From assembly GCF_017744095.1 (NCBI RefSeq), contig NZ_JAGHQX010000005.1:248001-312000 (forward strand): a stretch of 64,000 bases of DNA, given 5' to 3'. Source of the stretch: Shimia sp. R10_1 (GTDB lineage: Bacteria; Pseudomonadota; Alphaproteobacteria; Rhodobacterales; Rhodobacteraceae). This document shows positions 44,985 to 52,808 of this stretch, in pieces. The translations under genes were made by a program, and so were the position numbers. Within the stretch, counting starts at the first letter, position 1. Every line of letters starts with the position of its first letter. A model generated the notes under the pieces. The model saw only the letters and a list, made by a program, of their open reading frames with translations. It was not told the DNA's origin and searched no databases.

Positions 44985-45240
44985 ACCGCAATACGTGTAT
45001 AACAAGTGATCTATATAGAGATTTGTCCTGAAAATCACGATATTTTCAATTAAAAAATCAACAATTTCAATTACTTAAATAGGTATTTAAAATGCATAAT
45101 TTGTGAACTACCTCATCTGACCAATGCGTCATGATTGTGATAGCAGGCTGCTTGCATACAAATGCGGCGCTGCGAGCGCTAAGTAACCGGCGTTGAAAGA
45201 TCAATCGTCCAGCTTGTTATCTCGCAATCTAAAGTGCTTT

Positions 45241-47694
45241 TCAGATTTGAGCTGAGGAAAAGCACTGCTTTGAAACGGCGCTGTTCGTCCCGCCAAAAAG
45301 GCGTTCTTTGATTGCCAGAGCCAGGTCAATTGGAGGCCCAAAGTCCGGTGCCGCAAAATTAGGCAGAGCAAGATCTGTGGTCACAGATTGCACTTCATAA
45401 ATCGCCGGATCTTGCTGAGAGGCGCGACAGATCAGCCGCGCGCGCCCGAGGCCAGGTATGGCCTGTGCAACTTTTGCCGCAAAGACTTCCAGCCCGTCTG
45501 GCAGGCTGGGCAATGTTGCAAATCCCTCTTGCGTTCTTACCGCTGCACCCAAAATTTTGTTGTGCAATATGACGCACTCGAGCGTTTCTTGCGAGGCGCA
45601 GGGGTCCTGTAAGATCGGATAGCAACGTTCTGGTATCTGTTTCGCAAGGCTTTGATAGCGGGGTTCAGGGCCAACCCAATGGCAAAACGCGCCACGCCAT
45701 TTGCGAGACAGGTGTAGGCTGGCCTGTTGATGCGGCAGTTGCCCCAGTTCCGCAGCGGTTTTGATAAGTCTTAAGGGCACAATTGGGAGACCAGCACTCC
45801 CTAATATGGCACGCAGTGCCAGCAACCGTTTGGGCTGCATCGCGTATTCTGCAAAACTGGTGGGATATGCTGTGTCATAGACCGAGAAGCCCTTGTCCTG
45901 CTCGCGGCCGATCAGTTGAGGGCGCCACTCTTGCCCGTTTCCTTCAAAGTCGGCTGACATGGCGGAGGTTAGGCTCTGCTCTGCGGCCGGCGATACAGTC
46001 AGCCTTGGTTGAGACCGCGTCGATGGGTGGACGTATGGTGGGCTCTGAACCGGAGCGTTTCGATCCACCAGCTTCAGGCGCCCAAACAAATCTGCGTTTT
46101 GTTGTAGCGCGCCAAATTTGCGCAAAGCCTCGTCTTGCCCCATCAGGCCGAGCGGCAAATGCCATGTGTCGCCCTGCGCAGCCCTGCGAAACCCGAAACG
46201 CTGCGCCGTGCTTTCTTCGGAAGGAGGGGCGCAAAACACAATCTCCCACGCAGAGGTCTGCCATGCCTGAGAGGGGTCTTTAGGTGCAAAAACCTCAAGC
46301 GCATGGGCGAAAAAATTCACATATGGCCCATGCGTTGCATGCCGGAACACACCGCCAAACGGGCGGTTGTTGGCTTCACAGAAGACGCTGCGGGCCTGGG
46401 ACGGTGGGCGCGTGAAATCTTCGGTGATGAGGTCAAACCCCCACAGCGATGATGTGCCAAGCGTGTGGGTCGCCTGAACGCAGATGTCTTTCAATTCGGG
46501 GTGCAAATGCTCAGTCACATTGATTTGATCAGCACCGTCAGAGGTGTTGGGCCGCAAACCCAAAAGCACAAATTGTCCCTGTTTCGGGACGGCGTCCAAA
46601 GTGAGCATTTGATCTTTCAGCAGCGCCTGCGCGAGCGGGCCTGTCGGGATCGGGTTGGCCGCACCGATCCCCGGAACGGAGGCCCGGTCAGTGTTTTTAC
46701 GTGCAATCAGTTCGGCAACAGATGCCTTTCCGTCTCCCACAACATTTGCCGGGAACCGCAGATACGCCGCAACAAAACGATCACCCGCCATCAGCATGCG
46801 CATGTCCACGCCGCGCACGTGTTCTTCAACAATCACGCGCCCATCGGGAGAGGATTGCTGGGCCAAAGCAAAGGCCGCTGGCAACGCATCGCGCTGCCGC
46901 AGATTGGTGGTCACACCCACCGAATTGGACCCGTGGCTTGGTTTTAGAACGACGCAACGCCCCAGCGCATCAAACACGTCCTCTGCCTCAACCTCTGTCT
47001 GGGCGACCATGCTTTTCGGCGTCGGCAAACCAGCGTGCGACAGGGCGTCCATCGTTAGCGATTTGTCGTTTGCAACAACCGTATCCAAATATGGTGAAAG
47101 GCTGAGGCGGGTGCTGCTGAGGCCAAGTCGCGCCGTTTCACTTTGTAACAGATAGCGTCTTGGCGCACCCTGATCGACACGCATTGTGATCATGCCTGCC
47201 GCACGCGCTGCATGCTCAAGCTGTTGAAATCCCCAATCCTTCTCGATGTGATCAACACGATTGTGTCGTCGGAGCGAGGTCGGGAGCCCGTTGTAAAGGC
47301 TCTGACACAGCGCGACAAATTCTGGATCAAAGTGATAGAGCGGCGGGGAAGCAGAGGGGCCTTCGGCCGATGCCTGCTTCTGGTGACCTTTGCTCTCTAA
47401 GATCTGAAAGCTCTTGAAGGCGCGCAGTCGCACGGGTTTGCTTTCGAGGCTGGTGACATTGGCACGTGGTGGCCCGTTTCGCAGAGCCACTTCGAAATCG
47501 GATGCTTCCGTTGCGCTGGCTGTGAACATCAGCTCAACAGTATCTGACTTGTTGCGCACCCAGCCGCAGATGCCCCGCCGCGTGGCTTCCCGTTGGGTCC
47601 AATTGCGAAAGCCGACATGCTGAACCTTCCCCTTCAGGACATATAGAAAGGTCTGTCGCTCTTCGTGTTCGGGAGGGGATGCACTTGCAGCCAT
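45241..47694 (-). CDS. acylphosphatase-ATP-grasp fusion ligase (CphA/GshF-like)
   Basis: 817 residues. Domain 1 (about 15-100) is an acylphosphatase with catalytic Arg30 in VQHVGFRNW and Asn48 in GWVRN. Domain 2 (about 140-480) is an ATP-grasp of the cyanophycin-synthetase type: NDKSLTMDAL, ATP-binding Lys251 in VVLKPSHGSNSVGV, VVGDGKASV, GFDLI and metal-binding CEANNRP. Domain 3 (about 590-815) looks like a decayed ATP-grasp copy without those residues. ATP-grasp enzymes join a carboxylate to an amine through an acyl phosphate, which acylphosphatase could hydrolyse. Last gene of a three-gene operon with nine bases after the sulfotransferase. Substrate unknown. Confidence 0.82.
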   Translation of the reverse strand: MAASASPPEHEERQTFLYVLKGKVQHVGFRNWTQREATRRGICGWVRNKSDTVELMFTASATEASDFEVALRNGPPRANVTSLESKPVRLRAFKSFQILESKGHQKQASAEGPSASPPLYHFDPEFVALCQSLYNGLPTSLRRHNRVDHIEKDWGFQQLEHAARAAGMITMRVDQGAPRRYLLQSETARLGLSSTRLSLSPYLDTVVANDKSLTMDALSHAGLPTPKSMVAQTEVEAEDVFDALGRCVVLKPSHGSNSVGVTTNLRQRDALPAAFALAQQSSPDGRVIVEEHVRGVDMRMLMAGDRFVAAYLRFPANVVGDGKASVAELIARKNTDRASVPGIGAANPIPTGPLAQALLKDQMLTLDAVPKQGQFVLLGLRPNTSDGADQINVTEHLHPELKDICVQATHTLGTSSLWGFDLITEDFTRPPSQARSVFCEANNRPFGGVFRHATHGPYVNFFAHALEVFAPKDPSQAWQTSAWEIVFCAPPSEESTAQRFGFRRAAQGDTWHLPLGLMGQDEALRKFGALQQNADLFGRLKLVDRNAPVQSPPYVHPSTRSQPRLTVSPAAEQSLTSAMSADFEGNGQEWRPQLIGREQDKGFSVYDTAYPTSFAEYAMQPKRLLALRAILGSAGLPIVPLRLIKTAAELGQLPHQQASLHLSRKWRGAFCHWVGPEPRYQSLAKQIPERCYPILQDPCASQETLECVILHNKILGAAVRTQEGFATLPSLPDGLEVFAAKVAQAIPGLGRARLICRASQQDPAIYEVQSVTTDLALPNFAAPDFGPPIDLALAIKERLFGGTNSAVSKQCFSSAQI

Positions 47695-47703
47695 CGCAAT
47701 CTG

Positions 47704-48681
47704 TCACTTCAGCTGTGAACTATGAGTTTTTCCAATAGCCCGAAATACCGCAAAAATGGCGTCTTCCAGATTGCTGAGTTTTTCAGTGTCAGAGGGTCCC
47801 GACACCGTGGTAGACGGGCTTAGATCGTCGATCTCAAACAAAGCTGAGGGCGCATCGCAATATGTCTTGGCAACATAGGCGTTGTCTTGCGCACACAAAT
47901 CCATGATTTCAGCGCGCTCGGCGATCGAATAGCAATCACCGCTGCGTGTGGCCCCCTTGGTCTGATGGCGCGAAATCTCTCTGATGAGCTGTTTCGTGTT
48001 GATGTCCGTTGTGCGGTTGAGCATGCCCAACAGATGCGACACTTCCAGCGACAGCGTCGGATTTGACTGCGCTTGACGCGGCAGCGCACACAGCATGTCA
48101 TGCAGGCCGATACTCTGTGCAAAATCTTCAACCACATCGCCGTTGTGTAGCGTGCTGCGCTCAAAAATGCGCACAATCAGGGCCTCCTTGCCAAAGGCCG
48201 CCGCAAAGGCGTCGAGTGTTGTTCCATAGAAAGATGCGATCTGGCGCTGTTGGGCGTATTTGGCGGGTGACCCACGGAACCGCCCGTTTTTGAGTGTCTG
48301 TTTGTACATGGCCTCCAGAAACTTGTCCTGACGACGCAGATACGTGATCAGCTTGACCCGTTGCTTTTGGTGCTCTGGTAAATGAGCTGCGAGCGCTGCG
48401 GCTATCGAAGGCCGGAAAAACATCTCAGAGGAAATGATGTGGGTGTGATCGGGCAGTGCGTCGATTTCTTGCACCACCTTTTCCAGCAGCGGCTGAATGT
48501 CACCATTTCTCTCTGTAATCGCAATTTGGTTGTGCGCCGCGCGCTTGCGCCCGGCCTGCACGTAATTCACCCCTTGCGCCTTCAGAGCCTTCTGGTGCGC
48601 CCAAAGATGCGCCTGAATCGACGTGGAGCCGGTTTTCTGGGTGCCAATGTGAATGTAGATTGGAGGGGGGGATTGCGGCAT
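47704..48681 (-). CDS. sulfotransferase-family protein
   Basis: 325 residues. The N-terminal PAPS 5'-phosphosulfate loop IHIGTQKTGSTSIQ is clear, and YLRRQDKFLEAMYKQ fits the 3'-phosphate-binding region. Similar proteins with the IHIG-KTG-TS motif are frequent in marine Rhodobacterales, usually without proven acceptor. It lies between an asparagine-synthetase-like and an ATP-grasp gene, suggesting sulfation of the operon's product (inference). Two distinct domains are not evident after residue 230. Confidence 0.8.
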   Translation of the reverse strand: MPQSPPPIYIHIGTQKTGSTSIQAHLWAHQKALKAQGVNYVQAGRKRAAHNQIAITERNGDIQPLLEKVVQEIDALPDHTHIISSEMFFRPSIAAALAAHLPEHQKQRVKLITYLRRQDKFLEAMYKQTLKNGRFRGSPAKYAQQRQIASFYGTTLDAFAAAFGKEALIVRIFERSTLHNGDVVEDFAQSIGLHDMLCALPRQAQSNPTLSLEVSHLLGMLNRTTDINTKQLIREISRHQTKGATRSGDCYSIAERAEIMDLCAQDNAYVAKTYCDAPSALFEIDDLSPSTTVSGPSDTEKLSNLEDAIFAVFRAIGKTHSSQLK

Positions 48682-48718
48682 TCGAAGCTTTCAGATGGGG
48701 CTGACGATCAAGCGGATT

Positions 48719-50344
48719 TTACGTAACTATATCAAGCTTTAGCACATCTTCCAGCGGTGGTGCCTTGCCCAGTGCGTCTGAAATCAGACGCTTCACTTTC
48801 GTTGTGTGCGGAATGCTGGAAAATTCTGGTGCCGCGCGCTGTTGCATGCGGTCGATGGCGTTGCGCTCTACTCGGAAGCGCGGGCGCAGTCTCATGGACC
48901 CATGGAGCAAAATCCGGTCATTGAAGGGGTTCACATGATAGGCGTTTGTGGACCCGTTCAAATGTGCGCCCAACGCATGCGGTTGCACCAGTTCCAGAAA
49001 GGCCATGTCATAGATGCGTGCATGCGCAGCCTCTGGCAGTGTGTTCATCCAGTCGCGATATCTGGCGCTCCAGAACGCTTTCTGATCCGGGGTCCAGTCC
49101 TCACTGATGCGCAACCGGTACAGGGCATATCCCATGTCAAAAGGCGCATCGATATACTCTCTGAGGTATTGTTGCGCGCTGAGAATGCCCACGAGGTTCC
49201 CGCGGATCAACACCTCATGTTCAGGTGCAAGCGTGTTTGCAAGACCGGCGCGCGGATCTCGCGTGCCTGATTCATACCCGGTGCGCAAAGCAAACTCATC
49301 AAACCGAATACGATTGATCGGTTTGCGCAGGACCGGCTCATGTTCAGGATCGAGTGTGTTTATGATGTGATGAGGGACGCCAAGCTGCTGGCATAAATTT
49401 CGGGCAATCAAACAATCGGCGAGCGTGTTGTGATTGATGGCATGGGTGAAGGCGCTCTTGAGATGTCGAATCTCCTCCTTGCCGTAGCTCAACAGCAATC
49501 GGCTGTCATAGCCACCGCTGACCGGCAAACAGCAGTCGAAGTTGGTCAGCAGGCCAGACATAACCTGCCGCAGCCTGTCCTCCATCTGCGCAATCAAGCC
49601 GGGTCGTTCGGCGCGGCTGACATCAAACTCTGCGTCTGTTCCTGGCCACAATCGTTGCAATTCAAAGCTGCCGAGGTCCAGAAAATGATTGGGAAACGCA
49701 CGCAGGACACGTCGGTCGCTTGTGTGTTCAAATGCATAGCATAGGTTGCGTCGTAAAATTGTTTTTCCGTTAAAACGCGGGTTGTGTTGATGCTCTCCGT
49801 ATGCAGCCAGCATTGTGCTGGAGGCCACAAGCCCCTCGGCAGGATTGTAAACCACCGATTGGTCCAGTGCCGCATCGAAGTGGATCTGCTCAACACCCTC
49901 TTTACAAAGAAGGACTGCAAAGCGCCCGGCAGTCTTGAAAATGAGCGTCCGCAATGATGCAATCAAACGTGCATCGGTTGCGCTATTGGGAACAGTGAGC
50001 CTGTCTTTGACCGCCGTGCCATCCTCTAGGATGCCAACCCCAAGGAACCAACCAACATGTTCATTTTGTGTGTCATAGATCGGAGTGACGCGCAGATCTG
50101 GACATGCTTGCAGATACCACTCTCCCAACTTTGCGTTACGCCATCTGAAGGATGTCGCAACGGGCGCTTTGGAAAGCACAAACTGGTATTTGAAGACTTC
50201 AGAAAAGTCATAGCCGGCTCGGTCGCAAATTACGCGCGCGGCGAGCTGTTTGGTGGGGTCGTCAGCCAATAGATCTCTCGATGCTCGGTTTTTGCGCCTT
50301 AAGTCTGTTTGTGTTTTGCCCAGTTGACGGCAGATGGACAACAT
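48719..50344 (-). CDS. asparagine-synthetase-like amide ligase
   Basis: About 541 residues. The C-terminal half has the PP-loop LPVSGGYDSRLLL of the Asn-synthetase superfamily, which adenylates a carboxylate. The N-terminal half has the outline of a glutaminase domain (FAVLLCKEG, FDAALDQSVVYNPAEGLVASS) but no Cys at position 2, as in beta-lactam synthetase and related enzymes that do not hydrolyse glutamine. First gene of the operon; 37 bases precede the sulfotransferase. Start taken at ATG 50344; an in-frame TTG at 50365 is possible. Confidence 0.8.
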   Translation of the reverse strand: MLSICRQLGKTQTDLRRKNRASRDLLADDPTKQLAARVICDRAGYDFSEVFKYQFVLSKAPVATSFRWRNAKLGEWYLQACPDLRVTPIYDTQNEHVGWFLGVGILEDGTAVKDRLTVPNSATDARLIASLRTLIFKTAGRFAVLLCKEGVEQIHFDAALDQSVVYNPAEGLVASSTMLAAYGEHQHNPRFNGKTILRRNLCYAFEHTSDRRVLRAFPNHFLDLGSFELQRLWPGTDAEFDVSRAERPGLIAQMEDRLRQVMSGLLTNFDCCLPVSGGYDSRLLLSYGKEEIRHLKSAFTHAINHNTLADCLIARNLCQQLGVPHHIINTLDPEHEPVLRKPINRIRFDEFALRTGYESGTRDPRAGLANTLAPEHEVLIRGNLVGILSAQQYLREYIDAPFDMGYALYRLRISEDWTPDQKAFWSARYRDWMNTLPEAAHARIYDMAFLELVQPHALGAHLNGSTNAYHVNPFNDRILLHGSMRLRPRFRVERNAIDRMQQRAAPEFSSIPHTTKVKRLISDALGKAPPLEDVLKLDIVT

Positions 50345-50365
50345 TTTTTGTGACCGACGCGCCAA

Positions 50366-50686
50366 GTCTGCTATCTTTTGTGTGAAAGAGCAGGCTCAAG
50401 GTTTTGCAATCCGGTGGCTTTAAAGCGCCCGCGTTCCGCCTGTGGCGTCTCTTTGGCGCGAAAAGAGGGCGTTTTTGAGAGTGCGTTTCGCGATGGTTAA
50501 GCCATCAATACGCCTTTTCATCATTTCAGCACTAGTAATTTGCGGCCAAACAATAGACATAGGCGAGCGACTCTGGCGATTCAACATGTGATGTGTGCGT
50601 AATTTGGCCTCATCCCGCCGTTGCACCGCCGCCCGGTTGCAACAACGTCGCTGTTTCTAGCGTCATAAAACGAAGAGGTCACCAAT
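50366..50686. other. divergent spacer without a supported gene
   Basis: 321 bases between the asparagine-synthetase-like and CBS genes. It holds a bulged inverted repeat: GGCGT (50468-50472) with ACGCC (50510-50514) enclosing GATGG/CCATC (50492-50496 with 50502-50506) and followed by TTTT. A 68-codon minus-strand frame at 50420-50626 has no ribosome site or recognisable product and is not called. Confidence 0.5.
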
Positions 50687-51172
50687 ATGGGTCTGACATG
50701 TGCTGATGTCATGGTTTCACCCGACCTGCAAAAGACAATTCACCCCGACGCCAGCGTCGCAGAAGCTCTCGCAATTCTGAAGGAACGCCGTTCGCGTTTC
50801 CTCCCCGTGGTTGACGAAACCGGCAAGTATCATGGCGTTTTCAGTGCGCCCACGATGCTGAAGCTGCTTCTTCCCAAAGCCGCTACCATCGGTCTGAACA
50901 CAGACAGCATGCGGGTGTCTTTGGATCACTTGAGCTTCATGAACCTGGATAAGGATCATTTCTCCCAACAGGTTGAAATGCTCAAGCAAGAAAAAGTTTC
51001 GGACAACATGTCCGATCCCAGCAACATTCCTGTGACGGCGCCTGATACGCCGATCATGGAGGGCATCTTCCTGGTGTATAAATACAAACGCCACGTGATG
51101 CTTGTGGAGCCAAATTCGCAGCGATTTGTAGGTACGGTGAGCGCGAACTCACTGATCGACAAAGTGTTCTGA
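50687..51172 (+). CDS. CBS-domain-pair protein
   Basis: 161 residues consisting of two CBS motifs (about 7-60, with SVAEALAILKERRSRFLPVVD, and about 100-155, with MEGIFLVYKYKRHVMLVE). CBS pairs bind adenosyl ligands and regulate partner proteins. It lies 52 bases before a Na+/H+-type antiporter gene on the same strand, so a regulatory role on that carrier is plausible. Start preceded by GAAGAGG. Confidence 0.88.
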   Translation: MGLTCADVMVSPDLQKTIHPDASVAEALAILKERRSRFLPVVDETGKYHGVFSAPTMLKLLLPKAATIGLNTDSMRVSLDHLSFMNLDKDHFSQQVEMLKQEKVSDNMSDPSNIPVTAPDTPIMEGIFLVYKYKRHVMLVEPNSQRFVGTVSANSLIDKVF

Positions 51173-51224
51173 GGCCATCGCCTGACGCCTCCTTAACCAA
51201 TCTAAATGAAAGCGGGTCAGTATC

Positions 51225-52589
51225 GTGTCTGCACATTCTTCCTCACACGGTGAGGCGGGCTTTTCCTTGCCGGATATGCTTGGGATCGATCCTTTGTGGA
51301 TTGCTTCCGGTATTCTGGTTCTGGTCTACGCCGTACTCATCACCGAAAAAATCAACCGTGCCATTCTGGCCATGCTCGGCGCCTCGCTCATGGTGCTGTT
51401 CGGCATTCTGAACCAGCAGCAAGCGGTCAATGGTGTTGATGCAAACACGCTCGCGCTTTTGATTGGCATGATGGTGGTTGTGGCCATCACCAGCAAATGC
51501 GGATTGTTCCAATATGTGGCGATCAAGTCAGCCAAATGGGTGAAAGCGGATCCCACGGGCATCCTGATCATGCTGACCCTGATCACAGCTGTTTTCTCCG
51601 CGATGCTCGACAACGTGACGACTGTGCTTCTGATTGCGCCGATCACACTTCTGATCACCGATGCGCTTGAAACACGTGTGTTCCCGTTCTTCCTGGCAGA
51701 AATCCTGGCATCTAACGTTGGTGGTACGGCCACGTTGATTGGTGACCCGCCCAACATCATCATTGGCTCTGCGGCGAACCTTAGCTTCAACGACTTCCTG
51801 TATAACTTGGCCCCGATCTCCGCGATCTGCCTCGTCATTCTGACCTTCATCATCTACTTCATGAACCGCAAAGAGCTGTCCAAGATCCCACCGGAAGCCA
51901 GCGCACGGATCATGCAGTTCAACGAAAAAGAAGCCATCACCGACAAGGTTCTGCTGGTTAAGTCTTTGGCTGTTCTGGCTCTGGTGATCTTTGGCTTCGT
52001 GGTTGGTCACGGCTATGGCATTCAGCCTGGCACCTCCGCTCTGGCCGGCGCCGCACTGCTGATGCTTCTGGCCTATGGCCACCAGCACGGCGAAGATCAA
52101 ACCGAAAGCGTGCACCACATTTTCGGCGAAGTGGAATGGGTCACCATCTTCTTCTTCGGTGGTCTGTTTGTGATCGTGGCTGGTGTGGAGCAGGTTGGAC
52201 TGCTTGAGTACTTCGGCGAGAAAGTGCTGGAGCTGACCCAAGGCGATATGATGTGGACAGCGTTCTTCATCTTCTGGGCCTCTGGTATCCTCTCTGCGAT
52301 CCTCGACAACATTCCTTTTGTGGCAACCATGATCCCGCTGATTGAATCCACGGCTGATACATTTGGTGGCCCTGACGCGATTGAGCCTCTGTGGTGGTCG
52401 CTGGCGCTTGGTGCTTGTCTGGGTGGCAACGGCTCTCTGCTCGGCGCTTCCGCAAACCTGACGGTTGCGGCCTTCGCAGAAAAAGCCAAACAGCCAATCG
52501 GCTTCCTGAAATTCATGTACTATGCATTCCCGATCATGATCCTGACGCTGATGATCGCAAACGTGTATCTCTGGCTGCGCTATTTCTAA
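51225..52589 (+). CDS. ArsB/NhaD-family ion transporter
   Basis: 454 residues, about 12 helices, ion-transporter superfamily. Paired discontinuous-helix motifs SAMLDNVTTVLLIAP and SAILDNIPFVATMIPL carry the Asp-Asn typical of NhaD antiporters; GGTATLIGDPPNIIIGSA and GGNGSLLGASAN are the matching re-entrant regions. Probably a Na+/H+ antiporter of the inner membrane suited to a marine cell. GTG start; followed by a strong terminator. Confidence 0.87.
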   Translation: MSAHSSSHGEAGFSLPDMLGIDPLWIASGILVLVYAVLITEKINRAILAMLGASLMVLFGILNQQQAVNGVDANTLALLIGMMVVVAITSKCGLFQYVAIKSAKWVKADPTGILIMLTLITAVFSAMLDNVTTVLLIAPITLLITDALETRVFPFFLAEILASNVGGTATLIGDPPNIIIGSAANLSFNDFLYNLAPISAICLVILTFIIYFMNRKELSKIPPEASARIMQFNEKEAITDKVLLVKSLAVLALVIFGFVVGHGYGIQPGTSALAGAALLMLLAYGHQHGEDQTESVHHIFGEVEWVTIFFFGGLFVIVAGVEQVGLLEYFGEKVLELTQGDMMWTAFFIFWASGILSAILDNIPFVATMIPLIESTADTFGGPDAIEPLWWSLALGACLGGNGSLLGASANLTVAAFAEKAKQPIGFLKFMYYAFPIMILTLMIANVYLWLRYF

Positions 52590-52609
52590 TTGCGTGACAT
52601 AACGTATCT

Positions 52610-52643
52610 AAGAAGCCCGGTGCATCGCGCCGGGCTTCTTTGT
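52610..52643 (+). terminator. terminator after NhaD-like gene
   Basis: 11-bp stem AAGAAGCCCGG/CCGGGCTTCTT (52610-52620 with 52630-52640) followed by TTGTGTTTGG-type sequence. Confidence 0.82.
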
Positions 52644-52761
52644 GTTTGGCATGAAAAAATCTGGTGTGATGACGGCATCGAATGCGTGTTGTTTTAAGCA
52701 CAGCACCCCCAGATTGATACATCTTTAAGATGATTGGGTCTTTAGGGTTTGGCTAAAGAGT

Positions 52762-52776
52762 TTAGGGTATCCCTAA
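52762..52776. promoter_or_regulatory. inverted repeat TTAGGG-N3-CCCTAA upstream of subtilase
   Basis: Perfect 6-bp arms around TAT, 33 bases before the subtilase start; a second TTTAGGGT lies at 52741-52748. Candidate operator; no factor can be named. Confidence 0.35.
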
Positions 52777-52808
52777 GAGAGTTTGAAAGACCAGTGGGGG
52801 GCACTTTG

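Noticed and set aside
50420-50626. 68-codon minus-strand frame in the divergent spacer
   Set aside because: No ribosome site or recognisable product; the spacer is better explained as regulatory DNA.
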